A DNA stretch of 41,552 bases from Thermoanaerobaculia bacterium (GTDB lineage Bacteria; Acidobacteriota; Thermoanaerobaculia; Thermoanaerobaculales; Sulfomarinibacteraceae), in the NCBI GenBank assembly GCA_027067575.1, contig JAMOVQ010000091.1, forward strand, positions 1 to 41,552, given 5' to 3'. Each line of letters begins with the position of its first letter. Within the stretch, counting starts at the first letter, position 1. The position numbers and the translations under genes are program-made. The notes beneath the pieces are model-generated. The model ran no database searches. It saw nothing but the letters and a program-made list of their open reading frames with translations, and was not told where the DNA came from. Shown in pieces: positions 1 to 8,992 of this stretch.

Positions 1-62
1 GCCTCTTCGAGGCCATCGACGTCCCGCCCCCGACCCGCGGGAAGCTCCCCAGAGAGTTGTAG
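1..62 (+). CDS. C-terminal end of an unidentified protein (partial)
   Basis: The third frame is open from the window edge and reads LFEAIDVPPPTRGKLPREL before a TAG at 60-62. Third codon positions are almost all G or C, as in the housekeeping genes downstream, so this is probably the true end of a gene that starts to the left. Nineteen residues are too few to name a family. Confidence 0.4.
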   Translation, partial: LFEAIDVPPPTRGKLPREL

Positions 63-122
63 AGGGAACTTTTCCGAACCCGATCCAATGATATCAACCA
101 CTTACGCTCGTAACTGTCGAAC

Positions 123-416
123 TTGGGAGAAGACTTCCGAACCAACATTGGCTTTGTATGCTTTTCCGAAGGGTCTTGTAGCGTAAGAGTTGATCTCTTC
201 AGTGCCGATGGCAGTGCCATAGGGTCTTCTCTTCTCGCGACAGTACCACCTGGAGGTTGGTACCAACTCAGTAGAGTGTTCGCCATCGCTGGAGCGAGCC
301 CCTGTCCTCTTGGCTATGCGAAAGTCACAGCTACCGAGGGCGAAGTCTGGTCTTACGCTTCAGTAGTCGACAATCACTCAGGCGACCCAACCACTATTCC
401 GCTGGAGATCCAATAG
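123..416 (+). pseudogene. Remnant: C-terminal domain of a secreted protein
   Basis: The frame opens after a TAA at 111-113, with a possible TTG start at 123, and encodes about 97 residues. It has the pattern FRTNIGF, then a beta-rich segment (SVRVDLFSADG, VPPGGWYQLSRVF), then SYASVVDNHSGDPTTIPL. I recognise this as the domain found at the very C-terminus of large secreted proteins, for example in Acidobacteriota. Here it has no signal peptide, no upstream domains and no convincing ribosome binding site, and its G+C is lower than its neighbours. It is most likely the surviving tail of a larger secreted gene. A stand-alone protein cannot be excluded. Confidence 0.45.
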
Positions 417-462
417 GAGAGGCCTGTGTCCACGTCCTTGGATGGCCGGATGAAATTTCCTC

Positions 463-495
463 TTTCGTTTCACGTTTTCCGTTTCACGTTTCACG
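463..495. repeat. GTTTCAC heptad repeat, copy A
   Basis: About 4.7 units of a 7-base repeat (TCACGTT and variants) lie just upstream of the rpsU promoter. The reverse complement of 13982-14014 matches it at 30 of 33 positions, and both copies adjoin a CGGGCGGG-type G/C stretch on the same side. It is non-coding. It is a dispersed short tandem repeat rather than a CRISPR, because there are no spacers. Confidence 0.75.
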
Positions 496-517
496 ACGGG
501 CGGGGGGTGGTCCCGCC

Positions 518-547
518 TTGACCCGAAGATGCCGTTCCTGGTACCCT
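518..547 (+). promoter_or_regulatory. Predicted sigma-70 promoter of rpsU
   Basis: TTGACC (518-523) and TACCCT (542-547) are 18 bases apart, about 60 bases upstream of the rpsU start. The -35 box is good and the -10 box is moderate. It would drive the rpsU-mutS2-dnaG transcript. It starts 23 bases after the heptad repeat. Confidence 0.45.
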
Positions 548-606
548 TTGCGCCCTGCGCGGTGCCCGTGTGCACGAAACCGGCGCAGAGGAGGGGGTGA
601 ACGCCG

Positions 607-819
607 ATGCCCACAGGTGTGTACGTCCGTGACAACGAGTCCTTCGAGCAGGCCCTGCGCCGTTTCAAGCGCAAGTGCGAGAAGGCGGGCATCCTCTCCG
701 AGGTCAAGCGCCGTCGCTTCTACGAGAAGCCTTCCGAGCGCCGGAAGCGGCAGCTGGCCCAGGCCAGAAAGAAGATGCTGAGGAAGATGGCCAAGCAGCG
801 GCGCGCCGGCCTGCTGTAG
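607..819 (+). CDS. rpsU: 30S ribosomal protein S21
   Basis: The 70-residue product is a full-length bS21, a small basic protein of the ribosomal small subunit that helps mRNA base-pair with 16S rRNA during initiation. It opens [20 protein letters not shown] and continues with the [11 protein letters not shown] and KKMLRKM basic stretches typical of the family. A strong AGGAGGGGG ribosome binding site lies 7 bases before the ATG. It is the first gene of the macromolecular-synthesis cluster, as in many bacteria, with mutS2 starting 12 bases after its stop. Confidence 0.97.
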   Translation: MPTGVYVRDNESFEQALRRFKRKCEKAGILSEVKRRRFYEKPSERRKRQLAQARKKMLRKMAKQRRAGLL

Positions 820-831
820 GCCCGGCGGTCC

Positions 832-3213
832 GTGGGACGCACCGCCACCACCGAGCTGGAGTTCCACAGGGTCCTGGCCATGGTGGCGGCCCACGCGCGC
901 AGCGCCGCGGGCCAGCGTCTCCTTCGAGATCACGACGCCCTCCCCTCCACGGGGGAGGGCGTTCTTGCTGCCCGGCTCACCGCCGAGATGGAGCACCTCC
1001 TCGCCGAGGAGGGTCCCCTGAGCTTCGCCGGGCTGGACGAGGCCGGGCCCTGGCTCGCCCCGAAGGCCCCCACGCCCCGGGCCGTGGAGGACCTCCTGGC
1101 GCTGCTCTCCTGCGCCCGGAGGGTGGCGTCGATCCGGAGGACGCTGCTCGCCGCCCCCGGTGAGCTGGAACTGCTCCACGACCTGGCCGGGCGCCTGCCC
1201 GACGTGGCGGGCCTGGTGGAGTGGGCGGCGGCGCGGCTCGGCCGGGACGGCAGGGTGCCCGACACGGCCTCGCCGAAGCTGGCCTCGCTCCGCAGCACCC
1301 TGGTCCGCCTGAGGAGTCAGCTGCTCAGGGAGCTGGAGGGGATCCGGAGGGCCCACGGGGAGGCCTGCGCCGACGCCCCGCCCACGGTGCGCCGGGACCG
1401 CTACTGCCTTCCCGTGAAGCGCACCCACCGGGGCGAGGTGCCGGGCCTGGTGCTGGACAGCTCCGGTTCCGGGGCCACGCTGTACGTGGAGCCCTACGCC
1501 GCGGTGGAGCTCAACAACCAGATCGTGGAGACCACGGTGGCCGAGCGCCACGAGGTGCAGCGGATCCTGGACGAGGTGGCGGCGGCCTTCTCGGCGGCCC
1601 GCCACGAGCTGGCCGCGGCGGTGGAGGTGCTGGCACGCCTCGACGCCGCCCAGGCCCGGGCCCTCTTCGGCCGGACCGTGGAGGGGCGGGTGGTGGTGCC
1701 GGGGGAGTCGGAGGAGCTCGTTCTCGTGGGCGCCCGGCACCCGCTGCTGGACCGGCGCCTCCACGCGCTCCGCCGTGAGCTCTTCGGCGAGCCGGACCAG
1801 GCGCGCCGCGAGGTGGTCCCGCTGGACCTGCGGTTCCCGGAGGGGGTGCGCACCCTGGTGATCTCCGGCCCCAACGCCGGTGGCAAGACCGTGGCCCTGA
1901 AGACCGTGGGGCTCATGGTGCTCATGGCCTACCACGGGATCCCCCTGCCGGCCGCGGAGGGGACCGGCATTCCGGCCTTCGACAACCTCTGGTGCCACAT
2001 CGGGGACGAGCAGGACGTGGCGGAGGACCTCTCCACCTTCTCGGGGGCCATGGACTTCACGGCCCGGCTGCTCCGCGAGGCGGGGCCGGGCACCCTGGTG
2101 CTCTACGACGAGCTGGGGGCCGGCACGGACCCCCTGGAGGGCGCGGCGCTGGGCTTCGCGCTCCTCGAGGAGCTCACCCGGCGCGGGGCCCTCACCCTGG
2201 CCACCACCCACCTGGCCGCCATCGCCATGAACGCCGCGTCCGTGCCCGGCATGGAGAACGCGGCCATGGAGTTCGACGAGCGGCTGGGGCGGCCCACCTA
2301 CACGCTCCGGCTCGGGAGGGCGGGCCGGTCCCGGGGCCTGGAGATCGCCGAGGCCATGGGGGTCGCCCCCGGCGTGCTCGATCGCGCCCGGGAGCTGCTG
2401 GGCGGGGAGCACCTGGAGCTGGAGCGCTGGCTGAAGCGGCTGGAGGCGCTGGAGGCCGAGCTCGAGGAGCGGAAGGAGGCGATCCGAGGTGAGCTCGAGG
2501 AGGCCCGGCGGCTCCAGCGGCGTGCGGCCGAGGAGAAGCGGAGGCTCGAGACCGAGCGGAAGGGCCTCACGGAGAGGCTCGCCGCCGAGAGGGAGCGGCT
2601 GAGGCGGGCCGCGCGGGAGAAGCTCGACGCCGTGCTGGCCGAGATCGAGCGGGCCCGGAAGGAGCAGGAGCGCCTGGGCCGGCGCCGGCAGGAGCAGCTC
2701 CGTGCCCGGGCCATGGACCTGGAGGTCCCGGGGGAGGGCGCCGCCCCGGCGGGGGACGGGGACGCCGGGCCGGGGGACACGGTGCGGGTGGCGGGCCTGG
2801 GAAGCACGGGAACGGTGGAGGAGGTGCGGGGCTCGCAGGCGCGGGTGGCGGTGGGCGGCAAGCACCTCTGGGTGCCGCTCGGCGAGCTCGAACGGGTGGA
2901 AAGACCTGGAGCGGGGTCCCCCCGGGGCGCCGTCCGCGTCCACGTGGAGGAGGCCGTGCCCCGGGAGCTGGACCTCCGGGGCATGGACGCGGAGGCGGCC
3001 CGGGAGGAGCTCGAGCACTGGCTGGACCGGGCGCTGGCCGCCGGCCGGCCGTCGGTGCGGGTCATCCACGGCCACGGCACCGGTACACTGCGGAGGATGG
3101 TCCAGGAGATCTGCCGCTCCCACCCCGCCGTGCGGTCCTTCCGGCATCCGCCGGGGAACCGGGGCGGCACCGGCGCCACCGAGATCGAGCTCGAGGGGGC
3201 CTCCGATGGCTGA
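832..3213 (+). CDS. mutS2: MutS2 family ATPase/endonuclease
   Basis: The 793-residue product is a MutS paralogue without the mismatch-recognition domain. Family members act on recombination intermediates or rescue collided ribosomes. In order it shows a MutS core and clamp (about 1-310), an ABC-type ATPase with Walker A GPNAGGKT (346-353), the Walker B region LVLYDELGAGTDP followed by ATTHLAAIA, a long charged coiled coil (about 525-630), a short beta-rich KOW-like segment, and a C-terminal Smr nuclease domain with LDLRG (713-717) and HGHGTG (746-751). The start is a GTG with a weak ribosome binding site 12 bases after rpsU, so translational coupling to rpsU is likely. The last 8 bases overlap dnaG. 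Confidence 0.95.
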   Translation: MGRTATTELEFHRVLAMVAAHARSAAGQRLLRDHDALPSTGEGVLAARLTAEMEHLLAEEGPLSFAGLDEAGPWLAPKAPTPRAVEDLLALLSCARRVASIRRTLLAAPGELELLHDLAGRLPDVAGLVEWAAARLGRDGRVPDTASPKLASLRSTLVRLRSQLLRELEGIRRAHGEACADAPPTVRRDRYCLPVKRTHRGEVPGLVLDSSGSGATLYVEPYAAVELNNQIVETTVAERHEVQRILDEVAAAFSAARHELAAAVEVLARLDAAQARALFGRTVEGRVVVPGESEELVLVGARHPLLDRRLHALRRELFGEPDQARREVVPLDLRFPEGVRTLVISGPNAGGKTVALKTVGLMVLMAYHGIPLPAAEGTGIPAFDNLWCHIGDEQDVAEDLSTFSGAMDFTARLLREAGPGTLVLYDELGAGTDPLEGAALGFALLEELTRRGALTLATTHLAAIAMNAASVPGMENAAMEFDERLGRPTYTLRLGRAGRSRGLEIAEAMGVAPGVLDRARELLGGEHLELERWLKRLEALEAELEERKEAIRGELEEARRLQRRAAEEKRRLETERKGLTERLAAERERLRRAAREKLDAVLAEIERARKEQERLGRRRQEQLRARAMDLEVPGEGAAPAGDGDAGPGDTVRVAGLGSTGTVEEVRGSQARVAVGGKHLWVPLGELERVERPGAGSPRGAVRVHVEEAVPRELDLRGMDAEAAREELEHWLDRALAAGRPSVRVIHGHGTGTLRRMVQEICRSHPAVRSFRHPPGNRGGTGATEIELEGASDG

Positions 3214-4951
3214 CGTGGACCTCGGCCCCGCCTCGGTGGCGCGGGTCCGCGAGGCCGCCGACATCGTGGAGGTGGTCTCCGAGCACGTGAGCCTCAAGCG
3301 CCGGGGCCGCCGCTGGGTGGGCCTGTGCCCCTTCCACCAGGAGAAGACGCCGTCGTTCTCGGTGGACCCCGAGAGGGGCCTCTACTACTGCTTCGGCTGC
3401 CATGCCGGTGGTGACGTGATCCGCTTCGTCATGGAGCTGGAGCACCTGGCCTTTCCCGAGGCGATCCGCCACCTGGCGGACCGTTTCGGGGTCACCCTGC
3501 CCGAGGCCAGCCCGGAGGCCGGGAGGCGGGCCCGCGCCGCGGACCGCGCCCGGGCGCTGCTGGCCGAGGCCCAGGCATGGTTCCGGGAGCAGCTCCTGGC
3601 CCCGCGGGGCTCCGCGGCGCGGGCCGAGCTGGAGCGCCGGGGGTTCCCCCGGGAGACCTGGGAGGACTACGGCTTCGGCTTCGCTCCGGACGCCTGGCGC
3701 GACCTCCTGGAGCACCTCGGGAAGCGTCACACCCAGGGTGCCATCCTGGAGGCGGGGCTTGCGCTCACCAGCGACAGGGGTGGGTCCCCCTACGACCGCT
3801 TCCGCAACCGCATCACCTTCCCGATCCACGGGAGCGACGGGCGCATCGTGGCCTTCGGGGGCCGGGCCCTGGGCGACACCGAGCCCAAGTACCTCAACAG
3901 CCCGGAGGGACCGCTGTTCCACAAGCGGTCCACGCTGTTCCTGCTCCACCGCGCCCGGAGGCCCATGGGGGACGCCGGGCACGCCCTGGTGGTGGAGGGC
4001 TACTTCGACTGCCTCTCCCTCCACAGGGCCGGCTTCGGGCAGGCGGTGGCGACCCTGGGCACGGCGCTCACCGCGGACCATGCCCGGATCCTGCGGCGCC
4101 TGGTGCCGAGGGTGCTGCTCTGCTACGACGCCGACGCTGCGGGCCGGAAGGCCGCCGCCGCGGGAGCCCGGGTGCTCCTGGCGGCGGGGCTCGAGGTGGC
4201 CGTGGTGGCTCTGGAGCCCGGGAAGGACCCGGACGACGTGATCCGCGAGGAGGGGCCGGAGGCGTTCGGAGCCCTGGTGGACACCCCCCAGCCGCTCATC
4301 GACTTCCTCTGCGCCGACCTCCCGCCGGATCCCGCGGAGCGCCGGAGGGCGGGCACGGAGCTCGCACCCCTCATGGGCTCGGCCCGTGACCCCGTGGTGC
4401 GTTTCGCCCTCCTGGAGGAGCTGGCGCGGCGGCTGGACCTGCCGCTCGAGATGCTCCGGGAGCACGCGCGGGGGTCCGGCCCACCGCGGAGGGCGGCCGG
4501 GCCGGCGCCGGCACCGGCCCAGGAGAGCATTCCGCCCGGCGAGCTCTGCCTCGCGAGCATCCTGCTCCACTGCCCGGCCGGGCGGCGCCGGATCATCCTG
4601 GAGCACGTGGACACCGGCTTCCTCCAGAGCTCCAGGATCCGGACCCTGGTGGAGCGCCTGGAGGCCCTCGACGAGGACTTGGGATCCGATGCCGCCAGCG
4701 CGATCCTGGAGGGCTCCGACGACCCGGCCCTGGTGCAGCTCCTTGCGGAGCTGAGCCTCGGCGACCTGCCCGAGCCCAGCGAGAACGGGACCCGTGCGCA
4801 GCTCCGGCGGCTCCTGGAGCAGCAGGCCCGTCAGCGGGCCCGGAAGCTCCAGGAGGCCATCCGGGAGGCGGAGGCCCGGGGAGACGATGGCGAGATCGAG
4901 CGGCTGCAGGCCGAAAAAATGCGTCTGAGGCGGGAAATTCCAGAAATCTGA
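3206..4951 (+). CDS. dnaG: DNA primase
   Basis: DnaG makes RNA primers for chromosome replication. The 581-residue product has the N-terminal CHC2 zinc finger with C41, H44, C62 and C65 (CPFH and CFGC), then the RNA-polymerase basic/TOPRIM core with VVEGYFD (about 262-268) and YDADAAG (about 306-312). The C-terminal helicase-binding region is rich in Leu, Glu and Arg and has little recognisable sequence, as is usual. The ATG at 3206 lies inside the end of mutS2, overlaps it by 8 bases in another frame, and is preceded by GAGGGGG. The open frame extends farther upstream within mutS2, but homology begins exactly at MADVDLG. Length is normal for the family. Confidence 0.96.
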   Translation: MADVDLGPASVARVREAADIVEVVSEHVSLKRRGRRWVGLCPFHQEKTPSFSVDPERGLYYCFGCHAGGDVIRFVMELEHLAFPEAIRHLADRFGVTLPEASPEAGRRARAADRARALLAEAQAWFREQLLAPRGSAARAELERRGFPRETWEDYGFGFAPDAWRDLLEHLGKRHTQGAILEAGLALTSDRGGSPYDRFRNRITFPIHGSDGRIVAFGGRALGDTEPKYLNSPEGPLFHKRSTLFLLHRARRPMGDAGHALVVEGYFDCLSLHRAGFGQAVATLGTALTADHARILRRLVPRVLLCYDADAAGRKAAAAGARVLLAAGLEVAVVALEPGKDPDDVIREEGPEAFGALVDTPQPLIDFLCADLPPDPAERRRAGTELAPLMGSARDPVVRFALLEELARRLDLPLEMLREHARGSGPPRRAAGPAPAPAQESIPPGELCLASILLHCPAGRRRIILEHVDTGFLQSSRIRTLVERLEALDEDLGSDAASAILEGSDDPALVQLLAELSLGDLPEPSENGTRAQLRRLLEQQARQRARKLQEAIREAEARGDDGEIERLQAEKMRLRREIPEI

Positions 4952-5241
4952 TGCCAGGGCGGCAAATGGCCTTGCCAAACGGCGGTCCAGGCACCATATT
5001 CCCGGTTGGTGGTGTGCGAAACATCTGGGAGGCCAGCGATTCGGTCCGTGCCACGCACGAATCCCGTGATGATCATCATCGTTTCACCGTATCCACCAGG
5101 TGTGGGGAAGCATTGAGGGTCCGCGTGCGTTGTGATGACGGCGCGAGACACGCGGCCATGGATGGATGACTGGCGGGGGGCGCGCCGCCAGCGGCAGCCC
5201 CGCGGAATCATCGGCAACCAGCGCCCGGGGAGCAGGCAGAC
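4952..5241. other. dnaG-rpoD intergenic region
   Basis: These 290 bases hold no gene I can support. There is a short palindrome GATGATCATC near 5068 and a weak stem GGCAA...TTGCC near 4963. I see no strong promoter or terminator, although separate transcription of rpoD from within this gap is plausible. Confidence 0.4.
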
Positions 5242-6960
5242 ATGGAGGCGTCAGGGGTGTTGATCGAAGAAAAGTACCCTGAGCTGGGCAAGCTCATCCA
5301 GACCGGCAAGGAGCGGGGCTACATCCTCTACGAGGAGCTCTACGAGAACCTTCCCGAGGAGGTCACGGGGATCGCCGAGGAGCTCGACGAGATCTACGTG
5401 CGCCTCGGCGAGCTCGAGATCGATGTGATGGAGGGGGAGTCCGCCGAGGGATCCAGCCAGGACCCTGCGAAGTCCCAGCCCGGTTCCACCGAGGCCAAGG
5501 CGAGCACCGACGAGAAGGCTGCCAAGCCCGCCGCCACCGAGCAGCTGGAGAAGACCAACGACCCGGTCCGCATGTACCTGCGGGAGATGGGCACCGTCAA
5601 GCTGCTGGACCGCGAGGGCGAGGTGGCCATCGCCAAGCGGATCGAGGCCGGCGAGGCGCGGGTCTTCATCGCGCTGTCCAAGGAGCCCGACCTGCTGGAG
5701 CTCTTCGTCAGGACCAACGAGCAGGCGCGCCGCGAGCGCCGCGGCGTGCGGGAGCTGCTCCAGGCGGAGACCCTGGACCTGGAGGAGCGGGCCGAGGAGC
5801 GGGTCCGGGAGACCGTGGCCATCTTCAAGAAGATCAGCGACCTGGACGAGGAGTCCCGGGAGCTGAAGAAGCGCCTGAGGCGGTGCAAGAGCACCGGCAA
5901 GCGCCACCAGGAGCTGGCCGAGAAGATCGAGGACAACCTGGCCGACATCGCCGTCCTGGTGCGGCGCGTGGACTTCACCACCACCACCCGCAACCGGCTG
6001 CTCACCTTCCTTCGCGAGGTGGAGCGGCAGTTCTCCATCCCCGTGGGCACCATCAACCGGGACCGGAAGAAGATCCAGCAGGAGCGGAACGTGGAGCGCC
6101 GGCGCTTCTACCAGGACCGCATCGCGCGGTACGAGGAGGAGCTGGCCACCCTGGAGGAACGCTTCCGGATCCCCTACGACCGGCTCAGGACGCTGCTCGC
6201 CGAGGTCCGCCGCGGCGAGGCGGAGACCGACCAGGCCAAGCACGAGCTCATCGTGGCCAACCTCCGGCTGGTGGTGTCCATCGCCAAGAAGTACACCAAC
6301 CGCGGCCTGCAGTTCCTCGACCTCATCCAGGAGGGGAACATCGGCCTCATGAAGGCCGTGGACAAGTTCGAGTACCGCCGGGGCTACAAGTTCTCCACCT
6401 ACGCCACGTGGTGGATCCGCCAGGCCATCACCCGGGCCATCGCGGACCAGGCCCGGACCATCCGGATCCCGGTGCACATGATCGAGACCATCAACAAGCT
6501 CACGCGCACCACCCGGATGCTCGTCCAGGAGCTGGGCCGGGAGCCCACGGTGGAGGAGATCGCCGAGCGCATGGAGATGCCGGTGTCCAAGGTCCGGAAG
6601 ATCCACAAGATCTCCCAGGAGCCCATCTCCCTGGAGACCCCCATCGGCGAGGAGGAGGACTCCCACCTGGGCGACTTCATCGAGGACACCCACTCCGTGT
6701 CGCCCATCGACGCGGTGATCATGCGCACGCTCAAGGACCACACCGAGAAGGCGCTCCGGTCGCTGACGCCCCGGGAGGAGCAGGTGATCAAGCTCCGCTT
6801 CGGCATCGGGGACGGGACCGAGCACACCCTCGAGGAGGTGGGTCGGACCTTCAACGTGACGCGGGAGCGGATCCGCCAGATCGAGTACAAGGCGCTTCGC
6901 AAGCTCCGGCACCCCAGCCGCGCCCAGCTCCTCAAGCCCTTCTCCGAGGGACAGGAGTAG
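5242..6960 (+). CDS. rpoD: RNA polymerase sigma factor RpoD (sigma-70)
   Basis: This is the primary sigma factor, which directs RNA polymerase to housekeeping promoters. The 572-residue product shows region 1.1 (about 8-60), an acidic/Ala-rich linker (about 62-105), region 1.2 ([11 protein letters not shown]), a charged non-conserved region, region 2 from about 333 ([41 protein letters not shown]), region 3, and region 4 from about 505 ([15 protein letters not shown], the helix-turn-helix TLEEVG...[10 protein letters not shown]). All regions are intact. The TTGACA/TATAAT-like promoters seen elsewhere in the window fit this sigma. It closes the classic rpsU-dnaG-rpoD order. Confidence 0.97.
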   Translation: MEASGVLIEEKYPELGKLIQTGKERGYILYEELYENLPEEVTGIAEELDEIYVRLGELEIDVMEGESAEGSSQDPAKSQPGSTEAKASTDEKAAKPAATEQLEKTNDPVRMYLREMGTVKLLDREGEVAIAKRIEAGEARVFIALSKEPDLLELFVRTNEQARRERRGVRELLQAETLDLEERAEERVRETVAIFKKISDLDEESRELKKRLRRCKSTGKRHQELAEKIEDNLADIAVLVRRVDFTTTTRNRLLTFLREVERQFSIPVGTINRDRKKIQQERNVERRRFYQDRIARYEEELATLEERFRIPYDRLRTLLAEVRRGEAETDQAKHELIVANLRLVVSIAKKYTNRGLQFLDLIQEGNIGLMKAVDKFEYRRGYKFSTYATWWIRQAITRAIADQARTIRIPVHMIETINKLTRTTRMLVQELGREPTVEEIAERMEMPVSKVRKIHKISQEPISLETPIGEEEDSHLGDFIEDTHSVSPIDAVIMRTLKDHTEKALRSLTPREEQVIKLRFGIGDGTEHTLEEVGRTFNVTRERIRQIEYKALRKLRHPSRAQLLKPFSEGQE

Positions 6961-6991
6961 GCGGCGGCCGCGCCATCCCGGCCGTCCCCGG

Positions 6992-7020
6992 TTGCCGGCC
7001 GGCAGGCGGCGGGTTACCAT
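6992..7020 (+). promoter_or_regulatory. Predicted promoter of the tRNA gene
   Basis: TTGCCG (6992-6997) and TACCAT (7015-7020) are exactly 17 bases apart. The -10 box ends 7 bases before the mature 5' end of the tRNA. The spacing is ideal and box quality is moderate. Confidence 0.45.
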
Positions 7021-7027
7021 GACCGTT

Positions 7028-7100
7028 GGGCCCATAGCTCAGCGGTCAGAGCCGCCGGCTCATAACCGGTCGGTCCCAGGTTCGAATCCTGGTGGGCCCA
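7028..7100 (+). tRNA. tRNA with CAT anticodon (Met elongator or Ile2)
   Basis: A complete 73-base cloverleaf can be drawn by hand. The acceptor GGGCCCA/TGGGCCC is fully paired with discriminator A. The D stem is GCTC/GAGC, the anticodon stem GCCGG/CCGGT with loop CTCATAA, and the T stem CCAGG/CCTGG with loop TTCGAAT. The 3' CCA is not encoded (CCG follows). A CAT anticodon in a CTCATAA loop can be elongator Met or the lysidine-modified Ile tRNA that reads AUA. Sequence alone does not decide here. It is not an initiator, because the anticodon stem lacks the three G-C pairs. Confidence 0.93.
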
Positions 7101-7142
7101 CCGGGCCGCCGTGGCGGGACCCAGGAAAACGCGGGGGAATCG

Positions 7143-7880
7143 ATGGAAAACGTCCGGCACGAGCTCATCCAGATGATCCGTCTCCAGGCGATCTACGACC
7201 AGATCGCCCAGGCCATCACCGAGCAGGAGACGCCGCCCGCCGACGTCCTCGAGCTCGAGGAGGAGAACCGGCGGCGGCAGCGGGAGCTCGAGGAGCTCGA
7301 GGAGAGGATCGAGGAGATCGAGGAGGAGCTCCGCGAGGTCCGCCGCAAGGAGGAGGAGTCGAAGCTCGAGCTCGAGCACTTCCAGAAGCAGCGCGCCGCG
7401 GTCACCAACGAGCGGGAGTTCACCGCGGTGATCAACGAGATCGACTTCGCCACCCGTGCGCTGGAGGAGGCCGAGGCGCGCCGGAAGGAGCTGGAGGGGG
7501 CCGAGGAGGAGATCAGGGCCGAGATCCAGACCCGCAAGGAGGCCCGTCCCGAGGAGGAGGCCTCCCACCGCGAGGTTGTGGAGCGGTGGGCCGCCCGACA
7601 GCAGGAGCTCAAGGAGCTCATCCACACCCTCGCCGAGCAGGCCAGGACCATCGAGGAGGGCCTCCATCCCGCCAACCGCTCGCGCTTCCTGCGGCTGCTC
7701 AAGAGCAAGCAGGGCCGGGCCATGGCGCCGGCCATCGAGGGCTCATGCTCCCTGTGCCACTTCGCCCTGAGGCCCCACGTCCAGCAGCGGGTCCGCCGTG
7801 CCGAGGAGATCATCACCTGTGAGCACTGCCACCGGATCCTCTACCTTCCCGAGCTCGGGGAGGACGGCGACGAGGGCTGA
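7143..7880 (+). CDS. Coiled-coil protein with C4 zinc ribbon (COG1579 type)
   Basis: The 245-residue product is nearly all charged coiled coil (about 25-190, runs of Glu, Leu and Arg). A C-terminal zinc ribbon has CSLC at 202-205 and CEHC at 226-229. Proteins of this family are widespread and often sit near rpoD or nif3-like genes. Their role is unproven, and nucleic-acid binding is a common guess. I chose the ATG at 7143, preceded by GCGGGGGA. The frame is open farther upstream, but that would run into the tRNA. It may be transcribed together with the tRNA, since no terminator separates them. Confidence 0.88.
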   Translation: MENVRHELIQMIRLQAIYDQIAQAITEQETPPADVLELEEENRRRQRELEELEERIEEIEEELREVRRKEEESKLELEHFQKQRAAVTNEREFTAVINEIDFATRALEEAEARRKELEGAEEEIRAEIQTRKEARPEEEASHREVVERWAARQQELKELIHTLAEQARTIEEGLHPANRSRFLRLLKSKQGRAMAPAIEGSCSLCHFALRPHVQQRVRRAEEIITCEHCHRILYLPELGEDGDEG

Positions 7881-7902
7881 GGCCCCGCGGAACCCACCGG
7901 CC

Positions 7903-8598
7903 ATGGCCACGGACATCGCCGCCCGCCTCGCCGCCGTCCGCCGGAGGATCGCCGGGGCCGCGGAGCGCTCGGGCCGGGACCCCGGCGGCGTGACCCTGGT
8001 GGCGGTGGGCAAGACCTGGCCCGCCGGGATCGTGGCCGAGGCCGTCAGGGCCGGGGCCACCGACCTCGGGGAGAACCGGGTCCAGGAGGCCGCGGCGAAG
8101 CGCCCCGGGGTGCCGCCGGCCACCTGGCACCTCATCGGCCCGCTCCAGCGGAACAAGGCGCGCCTGGCCCTGGAGGTCTTCGACGTGATCCACACCGTGG
8201 ACCGTCCCCGCCTGGTGGAGCGCCTCCAGGCGGTGCTCACGGAGCGCTGGCCGGGGCGGAGGGTGCCGGTCTACCTGGAGGTCAACGTGGGGGAGGAGCC
8301 CCAGAAGGCCGGGGTTTCACCGGGGGAGGCGGAGGGACTCGCGCGGCTCGTGCTCCAGGCGGAGCCCCTGAAGCTGGTGGGTCTCATGTGCATTCCCCCC
8401 TTCGCAGAGGACCCGGAGGCCTCCCGTCCCCACTTCCGGCGGCTGGCGGCCCTCCGTGACGAGCTCCAGCAGGCCCTCGGCCGGCCGTTGCCGGGGCTCT
8501 CCATGGGCATGAGCCACGACTTCGAGGTGGCCATCGAGGAGGGGGCCACGCTGGTCCGGGTGGGCACCGCCATCTTCGGCCCCAGGAGGCAGACATGA
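7903..8598 (+). CDS. yggS: YggS family pyridoxal phosphate homeostasis protein
   Basis: The 231-residue product is an alanine-racemase-fold, PLP-binding protein that buffers PLP and affects amino-acid balance. The PLP lysine is K37 in VAVGKTWPA. Other family signatures are DLGENRVQEA, WHLIGPLQRNK, YLEVNVGEEPQKAG, GLMCIPP, LSMGMSHDFEVAIEEGATLVRVGTAIFG. The ATG at 7903 begins where homology begins. The ribosome binding site is weak and the gene starts 22 bases after the zinc-ribbon gene. It ends in a 4-base overlap with yggT, a pairing conserved in many bacteria. Confidence 0.95.
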   Translation: MATDIAARLAAVRRRIAGAAERSGRDPGGVTLVAVGKTWPAGIVAEAVRAGATDLGENRVQEAAAKRPGVPPATWHLIGPLQRNKARLALEVFDVIHTVDRPRLVERLQAVLTERWPGRRVPVYLEVNVGEEPQKAGVSPGEAEGLARLVLQAEPLKLVGLMCIPPFAEDPEASRPHFRRLAALRDELQQALGRPLPGLSMGMSHDFEVAIEEGATLVRVGTAIFGPRRQT

Positions 8599-8894
8599 GA
8601 GCACTCCGGCTGATCGTCGTTCCACTGTTCACCGTGCTGGACTGGCTGCTCATGCTCACCATGTGGGCCGTCATCATCCGGGCGGTGATCTCCTGGGTGG
8701 AGCCCAACCCCGCCAACCCCATCGTGCGGACCCTCCGGATCCTCACCGATCCCATCCTGAGGCCGTTCCAGCGCCTCCAGTGGCGGCTGTTCCGGCGGCC
8801 GCTCCCGGTGGACCTCTCCCCCATCTTCGTGGTGATCCTGATCTCCGTGGTCCGGATCTTCCTGGGCGAGCTCCGCTTCCTGCTGCTGTACTGA
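8595..8894 (+). CDS. yggT: YggT family integral membrane protein
   Basis: The 99-residue hydrophobic protein has membrane segments at about 8-32 and 75-97. It carries the YGGT-family pattern RAVISWVEPNPANPIVRTLRILTDP followed by RP and a DLSPIFVVILI segment. The family is linked to osmotic shock tolerance and, in some bacteria, to positioning of division or photosystem factors. Its role here is unknown. It overlaps the yggS stop by ATGA and so is probably translationally coupled. It is convergent with nikR, with 98 bases between them and no clear terminator. Confidence 0.92.
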   Translation: MRALRLIVVPLFTVLDWLLMLTMWAVIIRAVISWVEPNPANPIVRTLRILTDPILRPFQRLQWRLFRRPLPVDLSPIFVVILISVVRIFLGELRFLLLY

Positions 8895-8992
8895 GCCCCC
8901 GTCACGCCGCGTTGGGCCGGTGGCGGTCACTCTCGCGATGGCTCACGTGGAGAGGACGTCCCCCTCCCCCCGGGCGGTGCCTGCGCGCGGCA

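Noticed and set aside
463-495. CRISPR-like array
   Set aside because: The units are 7 bases in direct tandem without spacers, and no cas gene is present.
484-3297. 937-codon open frame on the - strand
   Set aside because: Antisense to mutS2 and rpsU, low complexity.
7028-7100. tRNA as an integration site
   Set aside because: No integrase, no repeat of the tRNA 3' end nearby, and housekeeping genes continue on both sides.
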